A stretch of DNA of 14,765 nt from Spirochaetes bacterium ADurb.Bin110 (GCA_002070755.1 MWDY01000266.1:1-14765), one strand, 5' to 3'. Positions 6,816-14,185 are shown, counted from the first letter of the stretch. Numbers and translations are program-made. The notes: generated from the sequence alone by a model not told the origin.

Positions 6816-6855
6816 TAGCTTTATCGTTGTCTAGCTTTATGCAAGATTACTTTAT
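6816..6855. repeat. Short CTTTAT repeats upstream of marC
   Basis: TAGCTTTAT occurs at 6816-6824 and 6832-6840, and CTTTAT again at 6850-6855 overlapping the EamA stop. The spacing is 15-16 bp. The surrounding marC-eamA gap is AT-rich, and no clear promoter stands out. Confidence 0.3.
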
Positions 6856-7718
6856 GCTCCTCTATCTATGCTCGGGGCTCGCGAGCCGCGAGAGACACTG
6901 AATATCGAAGATATAACTACCGCAGAAATGATTATAACTCCACCTATTATAGCCAGCCTCGATGGCTTTTCGCCAATGGCGAGATAAACCCACACAGGAT
7001 TTAGAGCTGGTTCGATTATGGATATAAGAGAACTCTGGATGGCAGTTATACGCTTTATCGCATAACTGAAAAATACCGCGGCAAAACCTATTTGGACTAT
7101 ACCAAGACCAAAAATAGCAGCCACAGACCTTTTGCTGATAATGGGCAGAGGCAGGAAAATAGAAATCAAAAGTGAAATGATGGCTGTCATACCATGGGAT
7201 ATAAGCAGCGACTCAATAGGCGAGCCTTCCTTCTGTCGTCGCATAAAAAGCGTATGGATTGCAAAAGTCATTCCTGCCAAGACCGCTGCTATATCGCCAT
7301 TCAAATGACCAAGGCTGAGCGAATTGGCAAATAATAAGCACATCCCTATTACAATCGCAATCAGTGCACCTATCTGCTCAGGAAGAGGCTTTTCTTTTAG
7401 CATAATACCTGAAAGAAGCATTACATAGACTGGCGCACCATATTGCAGAAGGATAGCATTGGCGCTTGTTGTGTTCTTGTTCGCATAGACAAATAGCAGC
7501 ATAGTGCATGAATAGGATATCGCAGCAATTATTTGGTTCTTGTCGAAGTTTAGTTTTGGCCTACGCACTACCGCAAGAATAAAAAGAGCAGCAATAAGGC
7601 TTCGCGCTCCAGCAATCGTAATGGGATGCCAATCTATGAGTTTTATAAAAAGGCCACTTAAACTCCAACAGACAGAAGTAACCACCATGGCCATTATGCC
7701 TTTGATATCGCTTCTCAT
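6852..7718 (-). CDS. EamA/DMT-family transporter (10 TM)
   Basis: A 288-residue drug/metabolite-transporter superfamily protein made of two tandem EamA repeats (about residues 8-134 and 143-275), each with five predicted helices. Typical features are the N-terminal CWSLSGLFIK, LLQYGAPVYVMLLSGIMLKEKP ending repeat 1 (split here by its charged tail) and SIIEPALNPVWVYLAIGEKPS in repeat 2. Members export amino acids, nucleotides or other metabolites, and the substrate cannot be read from sequence. It starts 43 nt after nagB on the same strand, so it may belong to the nag operon. AGGTG, 10 nt before ATG 7718, lies in the second copy of a tandem 10-bp duplication. Confidence 0.92.
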   Translation of the reverse strand: MRSDIKGIMAMVVTSVCWSLSGLFIKLIDWHPITIAGARSLIAALFILAVVRRPKLNFDKNQIIAAISYSCTMLLFVYANKNTTSANAILLQYGAPVYVMLLSGIMLKEKPLPEQIGALIAIVIGMCLLFANSLSLGHLNGDIAAVLAGMTFAIHTLFMRRQKEGSPIESLLISHGMTAIISLLISIFLPLPIISKRSVAAIFGLGIVQIGFAAVFFSYAIKRITAIQSSLISIIEPALNPVWVYLAIGEKPSRLAIIGGVIIISAVVISSIFSVSRGSRAPSIDRGA

Positions 7719-7728
7719 AAGATTTTTA

Positions 7729-7748
7729 CACCTAAGCTCACCTAAGCT
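7729..7748 (-). repeat. Perfect tandem 10-bp duplication in the nagB-eamA gap
   Basis: On the minus strand AGCTTAGGTG occurs twice head to tail. Each copy contains a Shine-Dalgarno-like AGGTG; the one nearer eamA sits 10 nt before its ATG. This looks like a recent slippage duplication that supplies a spare ribosome binding site or alters its spacing. Confidence 0.7.
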
Positions 7749-7761
7749 AATTTGTCCGGCT

Positions 7762-8565
7762 TCAATCCAAATTCCAATTTCTTAAATTTGCAGCTTCGAT
7801 CTCCTTGAAATAGCGTACTGTGGCTACGCGCAACTCATTTGTGGCATCTTCGTCACAGACTATGATGGCTTTTGGGTGCAGCTGGATGCAGCTTATTGTC
7901 CACATGTGGTTCACGCCTATCTCGATTCCATGCTTGAGCGCTCTTGCCTTTTCCATCCCCGATACAAGAATCATAACTTCCTGCGCATCCATTATTGTGC
8001 CTACGCCCACGGTAAGAGCCTGTGCCGGGACTTTATCTGGATCTCCACCAAAGAAGCGAGCATTGGCTTTCTTTGTATCTCGGGTGAGTGTCTTGATCCT
8101 TGTGCGCGATGAGAGCGACGAACCTGGTTCATTGAATGCGATGTGCCCATCTGCACCGAGGCCTCCGATAAATAGATCGACTCCACCAGCATCGCATATC
8201 GCTTTTTCGTAAGCAGCACACTCTTTTTGTAGGTCCGAAGCCATGCCATTGAGAATGTGAACGTTTTTGGGGTCGATATCGATATGAGAAAAAAGATTAT
8301 CCCACATAAAACGATGGTAACTCTGCTCGTGTTCTGGCGGGAGGCCAACATATTCGTCCATATTGAATGTAATTACATTTTTAAAGCTGACCTTTCCAGC
8401 TTTGCAAAGGCTGATCAGTTCCCTATACATTCCGAGCGGGGTGGATCCTGTTGGAAGGCCAAGCACAAATGGCTTCTGTGAGCCATGTTCATTTATATGC
8501 TGTGCTAGATAATGAGCCGCCCATTTTGACATCATCTCATAGCTCTGCTGAATTACGACTCTCAT
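7762..8565 (-). CDS. nagB: Glucosamine-6-phosphate deaminase
   Basis: Converts glucosamine-6-phosphate to fructose-6-phosphate and ammonia, the last step of GlcNAc catabolism into glycolysis. At 267 residues it is the size of E. coli NagB (266). Phosphate-loop LGLPTGSTPLGMY (35-47), NMDEYVGLP with D70, and GGLGADGHIAFNEPGSS with D139, H141 and E146 correspond to the E. coli active-site residues D72, D141, H143 and E148. ATG 8565 overlaps the nagA stop as ATGA and has AAAGGGGA just upstream, so it is translationally coupled to nagA. No GlcNAc PTS or kinase gene is in the window. Confidence 0.97.
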   Translation of the reverse strand: MRVVIQQSYEMMSKWAAHYLAQHINEHGSQKPFVLGLPTGSTPLGMYRELISLCKAGKVSFKNVITFNMDEYVGLPPEHEQSYHRFMWDNLFSHIDIDPKNVHILNGMASDLQKECAAYEKAICDAGGVDLFIGGLGADGHIAFNEPGSSLSSRTRIKTLTRDTKKANARFFGGDPDKVPAQALTVGVGTIMDAQEVMILVSGMEKARALKHGIEIGVNHMWTISCIQLHPKAIIVCDEDATNELRVATVRYFKEIEAANLRNWNLD

Positions 8566-9758
8566 ATAATTCCCCTTTCTGTAGAATTGCGATCATATTT
8601 TATTTTGCCATCGATTATTGTCATCTGTACCTCGAAGTCCATATTTGCGAGCACGAGATCCGCTTTATATCCAGGGCTAATCATTCCGCGTCTTCCAAGG
8701 CCGAAAATTCGAGCTGGATTTGCGCTTGCCATCTTTACTGCGCTCTCAAGGGGCACTCCAAATTTGACTAAGTTTCGCACCCCTTCGATCATTGTAAGAG
8801 AACTGCCAGCAATCACCCCATCTCTTGCTCTATAGAAGAGGTTGTTCTCAAGATAGACTTCCTCATCATTGGCAAACATGGGAGCATTCGCTGCTTGCTT
8901 TGTCGGCTTAAGTGAGTCTGTTACCAGTACGATATTTCCTTCTGGTTTGTCTCGGAAAAGAAGGCGAATCAAATCAGGATGCACATGTAGCCCATCCGCT
9001 ATAATCTCACAGGATAGATCTGGCTGGATAAGGATAGCTCCGACTGCGTTTGGGTTTCTATGGTGCAGCCTGCTCATCGCATTGAACATGTGTGTGGAGT
9101 GCCTTATTCCCGCTTGCATTCCTTCGATCATGTTTTCGTAGCTCGCATCGGTGTGGCCTGCTTGAAGCACAATGCCCAATTGATTGCAGAACAGTGCTAG
9201 CTCGCGCATTCCCTTGAGTTCCGGAGCTACTGTCATGCTGACAATATGACCTTCGGAGGCATCCCAAAGGCGCTGCATAAGCCCCAGATCAACGGGCTGG
9301 ACAAACTCTATTCTCTGTACGCCAAGCTGAGCGGGCGAGATGAAGGGGCCTTCTATATGGATACCAATAATCTTAGCTCCCTCTTCATGGCCCATCGCTA
9401 AAACCACTGCTCTTATTGCCCGAATCATATCTTCTTCTGGCATGGGATACATTGTAGGCACAAAAGAGCTCACTCCCCAGGCCGGTAGCATTCTGCTCAT
9501 TCCAAGAATGGATTCGACGGATATGTCTTCTGTGCCAAAGCCCCCAATTCCATGAAGATGGGTGTCGATGAACCCGGGAGTAAGACATGCACCTTCGGCA
9601 TCGATCAAATGTACCTGAGGCCCAAAAGACTTCTGAGCAAACCTCCGCTCAGAAAAGACATCGGCTATTGAATCGCCCTCCACAAGCACAGCACTGCGGT
9701 CCATGCGCGCATATCCCGCAATGACAGTCGCATTGTGAATACAAAAGACCGATTGCAT
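8562..9758 (-). CDS. nagA: N-acetylglucosamine-6-phosphate deacetylase
   Basis: Removes acetate from GlcNAc-6-phosphate, giving glucosamine-6-phosphate for NagB. It is an amidohydrolase-fold enzyme. Numbering from TTG 9773, the metal motif PGFIDTHLHG (H72, H74), HIEGPF (E141), AGHTDA (H207), HSTHMFNAM (H228) and catalytic D286 in VTDSLKP are all present; IAGSSLTM is also typical. After D286 the sequence departs from the commoner VTDAM form. Two starts are possible: TTG 9773 without a ribosome binding site, or ATG 9758. I prefer the ATG because the conserved fold begins a few residues later, though AGAGG is very close to it. The gene follows the TPR gene by 23 nt, implying one transcript. Confidence 0.95.
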   Translation of the reverse strand: MQSVFCIHNATVIAGYARMDRSAVLVEGDSIADVFSERRFAQKSFGPQVHLIDAEGACLTPGFIDTHLHGIGGFGTEDISVESILGMSRMLPAWGVSSFVPTMYPMPEEDMIRAIRAVVLAMGHEEGAKIIGIHIEGPFISPAQLGVQRIEFVQPVDLGLMQRLWDASEGHIVSMTVAPELKGMRELALFCNQLGIVLQAGHTDASYENMIEGMQAGIRHSTHMFNAMSRLHHRNPNAVGAILIQPDLSCEIIADGLHVHPDLIRLLFRDKPEGNIVLVTDSLKPTKQAANAPMFANDEEVYLENNLFYRARDGVIAGSSLTMIEGVRNLVKFGVPLESAVKMASANPARIFGLGRRGMISPGYKADLVLANMDFEVQMTIIDGKIKYDRNSTERGII

Positions 9759-9781
9759 AGCCTCTGTCTTCAAATATCAGT

Positions 9782-11134
9782 TTAGTTGTTCGTACCAGAA
9801 GCCGTATTTGCATCTTCGGAAGGAGTAGTCTGTTCTGAGGACGTAGCGCTATCATTCTCCTGGAGCTGCTCTATAATCTGTTTCCATTCTGTGATGAGCT
9901 GTCCAATGGTCTGGAAGACGGGATCTTCTTTCTCAAATACAGCACCAAAGCGCTTCTCTGTTTCCACCATATCGGCAATAGCCAGCTTGAGATCATCCAA
10001 TGACTGGGCTGTCTGTGCATACATAAGTGCTCTATAGAATAATAGAGTCCCCATTGCTTGATCATCGCTCGCGTACTTTTCGAGCGAGCGGTTTAGATAA
10101 TCGAAGCCCGAAACCGGGTCTGAAGCACTAAGCCAGGTAGATAGCAAGGATTGTACGACATCGGGATTAACACTGAATTTCTCGGTAACGTTGTCTGCAG
10201 AGATATTCGCTTTTTCTGTTTCACCCATTATGACTGCAACAAGATGCTGAATCAGCATTGGGGCATATTCATCCGGAAAGCGCTCAATCATTGCATCGAC
10301 ATATGAATCGGTCTTCTTAGTATCGCCAGAATTGAGGCCAGCCTTGATGCCTTCCACATAGGCATTGTAGGTGGAATTAGTAACATCGGGCTCTGCGATA
10401 ACTTCATCTATAACAGGATATACTTGGTCGAATTTGCCTTGATTGTTGAGACTACCAGCAAGGCTTACTGCATAGCTCTGATCCTCGGGAAAAAGAGAAA
10501 TAGCTTGTCTCAGTACCTTCTCTGCACCTTCATACTGCTGAAGATTTATAAGAAGTTCTGCGTGATTTGCAAGACTCTTGTCGGTATATAGACCATAAGC
10601 TAGAGCTCTATCGTAGTTTTCAACCGCTTTTTGTTGGATCGTGTAGCTGTCGATCAGCCAATTATCACCATACTCTTGATTTACGGTGTAGAGGTAACCT
10701 GCGAATTCAAGGGAGAGAATTGGCGGTATGGCTTCGCCTGATTTTTCAAGCTCTTCGACTAAATCCAGAGGATTGAAATCCACCATTGTCTGCTTTTCGG
10801 GCGGATTTAAAAATGCTTCATAGATGCTCTGCCCTTCTTCTAAGTCGATGAAACTAAAACTGACGAGCATCCCATTCCCAATGCTGTCTTCCAGGGCAAG
10901 GCGAATCTTCTCGGCAAGAACATAACCATCTTTGCTGTCAGGGTCGAAGGCAGCGAGCAAATTCCAAGCTTTTGCATATTGACCTTTGGATTCCAAGAGA
11001 CGAGCAGCATCGATGATTTCTTTCGTCCGCGGCTCAGCATCAGAATAGGCTGACAAGACCGCTGGAGTTTGCTGTGCGCCAATAGAGGCAATCACTGCAA
11101 AGCACGCAAATAATAGAACTACAAAGCGTTTCAT
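9782..11134 (-). CDS. Secreted TPR-like protein of unknown function
   Basis: A 450-residue exported protein. Residues 1-20 form a signal peptide (MKRF, hydrophobic core, likely cleavage after ASIGA). C11 comes too early for a usual lipobox, but spirochaete lipoboxes can be loose. The mature part is acidic and mostly helical. Segments with A/G/Y-A-L spacing, for example about 165-245 (YDRALAYG, YEGAEKVLRQAISLFPED, NQGKFDQVYPVIDE), look like degenerate tetratricopeptide repeats. The last about 25 residues are a low-complexity Ser/Thr/Asn/Glu tail. GGAAGGAG precedes ATG 11134. It lies directly upstream of nagA, so a role in the envelope linked to amino-sugar or peptidoglycan turnover is possible, but nothing in its sequence proves it. 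Confidence 0.85.
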   Translation of the reverse strand: MKRFVVLLFACFAVIASIGAQQTPAVLSAYSDAEPRTKEIIDAARLLESKGQYAKAWNLLAAFDPDSKDGYVLAEKIRLALEDSIGNGMLVSFSFIDLEEGQSIYEAFLNPPEKQTMVDFNPLDLVEELEKSGEAIPPILSLEFAGYLYTVNQEYGDNWLIDSYTIQQKAVENYDRALAYGLYTDKSLANHAELLINLQQYEGAEKVLRQAISLFPEDQSYAVSLAGSLNNQGKFDQVYPVIDEVIAEPDVTNSTYNAYVEGIKAGLNSGDTKKTDSYVDAMIERFPDEYAPMLIQHLVAVIMGETEKANISADNVTEKFSVNPDVVQSLLSTWLSASDPVSGFDYLNRSLEKYASDDQAMGTLLFYRALMYAQTAQSLDDLKLAIADMVETEKRFGAVFEKEDPVFQTIGQLITEWKQIIEQLQENDSATSSEQTTPSEDANTASGTNN

Positions 11135-11162
11135 TAATAGAACTCCTTCCCATTGAGGGGCA

Positions 11163-11205
11163 TATTCTCTCGTACTATATAAGAGAGAATACTTATCTTT
11201 GTCCT
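11163..11205 (-). promoter_or_regulatory. Promoter of the TPR-nagAB cluster with a 9-11-9 operator over the -10
   Basis: TATTCTCTC (11163-11171) and GAGAGAATA (11183-11191) form a perfect 9-bp inverted repeat with an 11-nt spacer; arm centres are 20 bp apart. On the minus strand a -10-like TATATA (11181-11176) lies in the spacer, and AGGACA (11205-11200) is 18 bp upstream. The likely mRNA leader is about 35 nt. The layout recalls the CIRCE element (9-9-9), but arm sequence and spacer differ. The regulator is unknown. A GlcNAc-responsive repressor encoded elsewhere would be a natural candidate. Confidence 0.5.
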
Positions 11206-11248
11206 AAAAAGCAACGGTGGGCTACAATGCCATACTATGCTTCTCAAC

Positions 11249-11281
11249 CGAAGGCGCCTTGATCATAGGCTTGCGCCTTCG
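11249..11281. repeat. 9-bp inverted repeat upstream of the deoxynucleoside kinase
   Basis: CGAAGGCGC (11249-11257) pairs perfectly with GCGCCTTCG (11273-11281) across a 15-nt spacer. The left arm also belongs to a 10-bp palindrome AAGGCGCCTT (11251-11260), so two pairings compete. It lies in the divergent TPR/kinase region, 28 nt before the kinase ATG. It could be an operator, a leader hairpin or a terminator for antisense transcription. Confidence 0.45.
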
Positions 11282-11308
11282 CAATCTAAGGATTAGTCTT
11301 CGATTAGA

Positions 11309-11956
11309 ATGAGTCGCAGATATGTGGTGGTAGCTGGCAACATTGGCGCAGGAAAATCGACCCTTGTAAGGCTGTTGGCAGAACACCTGGGATTTATCGC
11401 CTATCTAGAGCCCGTCCTGGAAAACCCATTTCTCAAAGATTTTTATGCGGACATGCCTCGATGGGCATTTCATAGTCAGCTTTTCTTCTTATCCCATCGA
11501 GCAGAAATGCACCGTCAGTTGAGCGAAGACCCCCATTCTGTAGTTCAGGACCGATCGATCTACGAGGATGCTGAAATCTTTGCCAAGAATCTCCACATTC
11601 AGGGAATCATGGCCGAGCGCGAATGGTATATCTATAAAGCCCTATACGAAACACTCGCCGAGATTTTACCTCACCCAAGCCTTGTGATATACATCCGTGC
11701 TTCTGTATCCACTTTGCAGTCGAGGATCAAACAAAGAGGACGGGATTTTGAGTCATCGATTCCCGATTCGTATCTCGAGGGACTCAATGAGCTCTATGAA
11801 GAGTGGATTTCTTCTTTTACTTTTGCTCCAATTCTGACTATACCCGGCGACTCCCTCGATTTTGTAGCAGAATCGCGGGATCTACAGGTAGTTCTGAGGA
11901 CAATAATCAAGCGGCTTGAAGATAATCAGCCTTATCTGTTCCCCTATGAGATGTGA
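11309..11956 (+). CDS. Deoxynucleoside kinase (deoxyadenosine/deoxyguanosine kinase family)
   Basis: A 215-residue dNK-family enzyme, which phosphorylates deoxynucleosides at the 5' position for salvage into dNTPs. It shows P-loop GNIGAGKST (10-18), catalytic E34 in YLEPV, DRSIYEDAEIFA (81-92) with the DRS motif, and lid RIKQRGRDFE (139-148). Length and motifs fit bacterial Dgk/Dak proteins; which base it prefers cannot be read from sequence. ATG 11309 is the only start after an in-frame TAG at 11294. AAGGA is 16 nt upstream, farther than normal. The 112-nt gap to the convergent glycosyltransferase (11957-12068) is AT-rich and I see no convincing terminator in it, only an imperfect dyad at 12025-12043. 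Confidence 0.93.
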   Translation: MSRRYVVVAGNIGAGKSTLVRLLAEHLGFIAYLEPVLENPFLKDFYADMPRWAFHSQLFFLSHRAEMHRQLSEDPHSVVQDRSIYEDAEIFAKNLHIQGIMAEREWYIYKALYETLAEILPHPSLVIYIRASVSTLQSRIKQRGRDFESSIPDSYLEGLNELYEEWISSFTFAPILTIPGDSLDFVAESRDLQVVLRTIIKRLEDNQPYLFPYEM

Positions 11957-12068
11957 GATACAATGCCCTTTTTTACATTCCATCATTTATATTTTGTTCT
12001 CTAGAATCTAATATCCATATACCAAGAAATGGCTTTCCTTGTAAGGCGCCATAGAATTTTGGAAACTC

Positions 12069-13235
12069 TTATCGCTCCCAGCGTTCGAGGATAGAGCAAT
12101 ACCGCTTAGCAACTTCATCTATAATGCTTTCCCATGTCCGACAGAGTGTGCGCTGCGCATTAGCTCCAATGCGAGCCAAGGCTTCTTTGTCAGAAAGCGC
12201 TCGCACGATGGTCTGAGCGAAATCCTCTTTGTCTGCCTGGCATAGAAAGCCATTTTCGCCGTTTTGGATCACTTCGGCGGCTGTTGAACCTTTTATAAGC
12301 ACGGCAGGTGTCTTCATAGCTGCTGCCTCTCTTAAAACAAGAGGAGCATTATCATAGAGCGATGGAAAGAGAAACAGATCGGCTCTTGCATATATCGCCT
12401 TTAGAAGCTCCCTATCGTAGATCACATCGTGAAACACGACTCGGTCCGAAATCCCAAGCTGTTGCGCAAGATCTATAAGCGACTCCTTTGCATACCCCTT
12501 GCCTACGAAGATCATTCGGAAATTGGGCAGCTCATCTATAATAAAAGGCAGCGTCCGCAAGAGAAACTCAAGGTTTTTTTCAAGTATATGTTGCCCGATA
12601 AATAGACCCACTAAGTATTCTTCTGGAAGACCAAGATACTCTGCACCGCGCGCTCGATAGGGAGCGATATCTTCGGGAAGCTCAAAATCGACACCATTTT
12701 CTACTACATCGTAGGGACCCTTATAGCCATACTCGCGAAGCGTTCGAGCCACTGATTCTTGAGGGACCCAAACATGATCGGCACTATAATAAAAATCGAC
12801 TATGCGTTTTATCTGGTCATCGACAAGTGGCTTGATCATTATGGCGCGAGCCAAGTCTTCCCTATACTTCGAGTGAAAAGTTGCAATCAAGGGGATATGC
12901 TTTTCTTTAGACACCCGCAGAGCGAGCTTACCCGCAGCAAAAGGAGAATGAGCGTGTACAATGTCGAAGTCTCTCTTCTTTAAAATGGAAGGCAAGCGCA
13001 TATCCAGCTCAGGCAGCCCTATCCTATAAGGAGGTCTGACGATTGTCGGCATAGAAAGGAAACGAATCACTGGAAAAGGATCATTGTCCTTGTAATTGGG
13101 AACAAAGGGTGCAACTACATAGGTAGGGCCGAGCTTCTTTTGCAACCAATAGGCATAATTTCTAACTGTAACAGTTACGCCATCTATTATGGGAAGATAG
13201 CCGTCGTTAAAAAGACCTGATTTAACTTTCCTCAC
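12069..13235 (-). CDS. Glycosyltransferase family 4 (GT-B), probably glycolipid-forming
   Basis: A 388-residue retaining GT-B enzyme without membrane helices. The N-terminal acceptor domain has LFNDGYLPIIDGVTVTVRNY (8-27), VHAHSPFAAGKLA and ATFHSKYREDL. The C-terminal donor domain has ENGVDF, GQHILEKNLEFLL, and FPSLYDNAPLVLREAAAM, where the usual EX7E sugar-nucleotide motif appears as D-x7-E. These resemble diacylglycerol glucosyl/galactosyltransferases and related SQD2-like enzymes, so a membrane glycolipid product is plausible. A polysaccharide acceptor is also possible. The start is GTG 13235 with an in-frame TAA two codons before it, so nothing longer exists. There is no Shine-Dalgarno, and the promoter suggests a leaderless mRNA. 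It stands alone between two plus-strand genes. Confidence 0.92.
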   Translation of the reverse strand: MRKVKSGLFNDGYLPIIDGVTVTVRNYAYWLQKKLGPTYVVAPFVPNYKDNDPFPVIRFLSMPTIVRPPYRIGLPELDMRLPSILKKRDFDIVHAHSPFAAGKLALRVSKEKHIPLIATFHSKYREDLARAIMIKPLVDDQIKRIVDFYYSADHVWVPQESVARTLREYGYKGPYDVVENGVDFELPEDIAPYRARGAEYLGLPEEYLVGLFIGQHILEKNLEFLLRTLPFIIDELPNFRMIFVGKGYAKESLIDLAQQLGISDRVVFHDVIYDRELLKAIYARADLFLFPSLYDNAPLVLREAAAMKTPAVLIKGSTAAEVIQNGENGFLCQADKEDFAQTIVRALSDKEALARIGANAQRTLCRTWESIIDEVAKRYCSILERWER

Positions 13236-13241
13236 TCGTTA

Positions 13242-13270
13242 AGAATATATCCTGGTTGCCATATCGTCAA
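13242..13270 (-). promoter_or_regulatory. Promoter of the glycosyltransferase gene, likely leaderless
   Basis: On the minus strand TTGACG (13270-13265) and TATTCT (13247-13242) are 17 bp apart. The -10 ends 6 nt before the GTG start, exactly as at znuA. A better -10, TATATT (13249-13244), overlaps it at 15-bp spacing. Either would start transcription at or next to the GTG. Confidence 0.5.
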
Positions 13271-13315
13271 ATGGGCACATAATAAAGCACAAATTTGTCG
13301 CGCACCCCATAATGA

Positions 13316-13336
13316 AAGGCTATGCTCCTAAGCCTT
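13316..13336. repeat. 6-bp inverted repeat in the glycosyltransferase-hydrolase divergent region
   Basis: AAGGCT (13316-13321) and AGCCTT (13331-13336) are separated by 9 nt. It lies about 46 bp upstream of the glycosyltransferase -35 and 94 bp before the hydrolase ATG. It may be an operator or chance. Confidence 0.3.
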
Positions 13337-13365
13337 AGATATTTGCCAGAATCTGCGCTACCACA

Positions 13366-13408
13366 TAAAATTGAATTTTATTGACTTTGGCATATCGCTA
13401 GCATTAAT
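13366..13408 (+). promoter_or_regulatory. Hydrolase promoter region with a perfect 7-1-7 palindrome
   Basis: TAAAATTGAATTTTA (13366-13380) is a perfect 15-bp dyad around a single central base, the 7-1-7 size of Fur/PerR/Zur sites, though its arms are simple AT sequence. It abuts TTGACT (13381-13386), a good -35. The -10 is poor (ATTAAT at 13403-13408, 16-bp spacing), which could mean that an activator or another sigma factor is used. Confidence 0.38.
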
Positions 13409-13429
13409 CTAGAAATAGAGAGGTGCAAT

Positions 13430-14170
13430 ATGACAAATATGCTCTTTTCTATTGTATTGGCCTTTTCGCTTTCAGCCGTGACAAGCTATGCTCAGGGCTG
13501 GCCAGAAGGCAAGGAATCGGATTCCTTCGATGCAGCAAAAGGCAAACTAGAGATAGTCTTTCTTGGCCATGGCTCTCTACTTCTAGCTTACAATGGTGCA
13601 CATATCTATATAGATCCAGTGAGTCAATATGCCAACTTTTCCAAGTACCCCAAGGCCTACCTAATCTTGATAACACACGAACATGGCGACCATCTCGACC
13701 CAAAAGCGATCGCTGCTCTCAGCAAGCCAGAAACGCGCATCATTCTTCCGGAAGCATCCCGAAAAAAGCTAAGCCAGGGTGAAGCTTTACAGCATGGCCA
13801 TCCGATCGATGTTGCAGGTATAACTGTGCTCGCGGTACCCGCCTATAATATCACGCCATCGCGACTTAGTTATCATCCAAAAGAAAGGAAAGACAATGGC
13901 TATGTACTCACCATTGGCTCACTGCGTATCTACATAGCAGGAGATACGGAGCCAATACCAGAAATGGCAAACCTTGGCAAAATCGACATCGCATTTTTGC
14001 CCATGAATCTTCCCTATACCATGACGCCAGCCCAAGTCGCTCAAGCCGCTCGCACTATCAAGCCCAAGATTCTCTATCCTTATCATTTCGGTTCGACCGA
14101 TACCAGCGAGATAACAAGGCTACTCGCCAGCGATAAAGAGATCGAAGTAAGAATCCGAAACCTGGAATGA
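13430..14170 (+). CDS. Exported metallo-beta-lactamase-fold hydrolase, UlaG-like
   Basis: A 246-residue MBL-fold protein. The N-terminal 21 residues are a signal peptide (MTNMLFSIVLAFSLSAVTSYA, cleavage before QG), so it should act in the periplasm. The fold shows FLGHGSLLL (44-52), the metal motif THEHGDHLD (H83, H85, D87, H88), AVPAYN (135-140), GDTE (D172) and YPYHFG (H219). This pattern fits the UlaG/UPF0173 'metal-dependent hydrolase' group rather than true beta-lactamases; the substrate is unknown and most relatives are cytoplasmic. AGAGG lies 6 nt before ATG 13430. tpx follows 81 nt downstream on the same strand and may be co-transcribed. Confidence 0.9.
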   Translation: MTNMLFSIVLAFSLSAVTSYAQGWPEGKESDSFDAAKGKLEIVFLGHGSLLLAYNGAHIYIDPVSQYANFSKYPKAYLILITHEHGDHLDPKAIAALSKPETRIILPEASRKKLSQGEALQHGHPIDVAGITVLAVPAYNITPSRLSYHPKERKDNGYVLTIGSLRIYIAGDTEPIPEMANLGKIDIAFLPMNLPYTMTPAQVAQAARTIKPKILYPYHFGSTDTSEITRLLASDKEIEVRIRNLE

Positions 14171-14185
14171 GACTACAATTAGTCT
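14169..14185 (+). terminator. Small hairpin at the hydrolase stop
   Basis: AGACTA-CAAT-TAGTCT is a perfect 6-bp stem with a 4-nt loop (14170-14185), extendable by one G-T wobble, right at the stop codon. No U-run follows directly, so at most it is a weak or partial terminator before tpx. Confidence 0.3.

Noticed and set aside
11163..11191. Reading the TPR promoter dyad as a CIRCE (HrcA) element
   Set aside because: Only about five of nine arm bases match TTAGCACTC and the spacer is 11 rather than 9.
12025..12043. Imperfect dyad between the convergent kinase and glycosyltransferase as a bidirectional terminator
   Set aside because: The stem is broken by a mismatch and has no T-run on either side.
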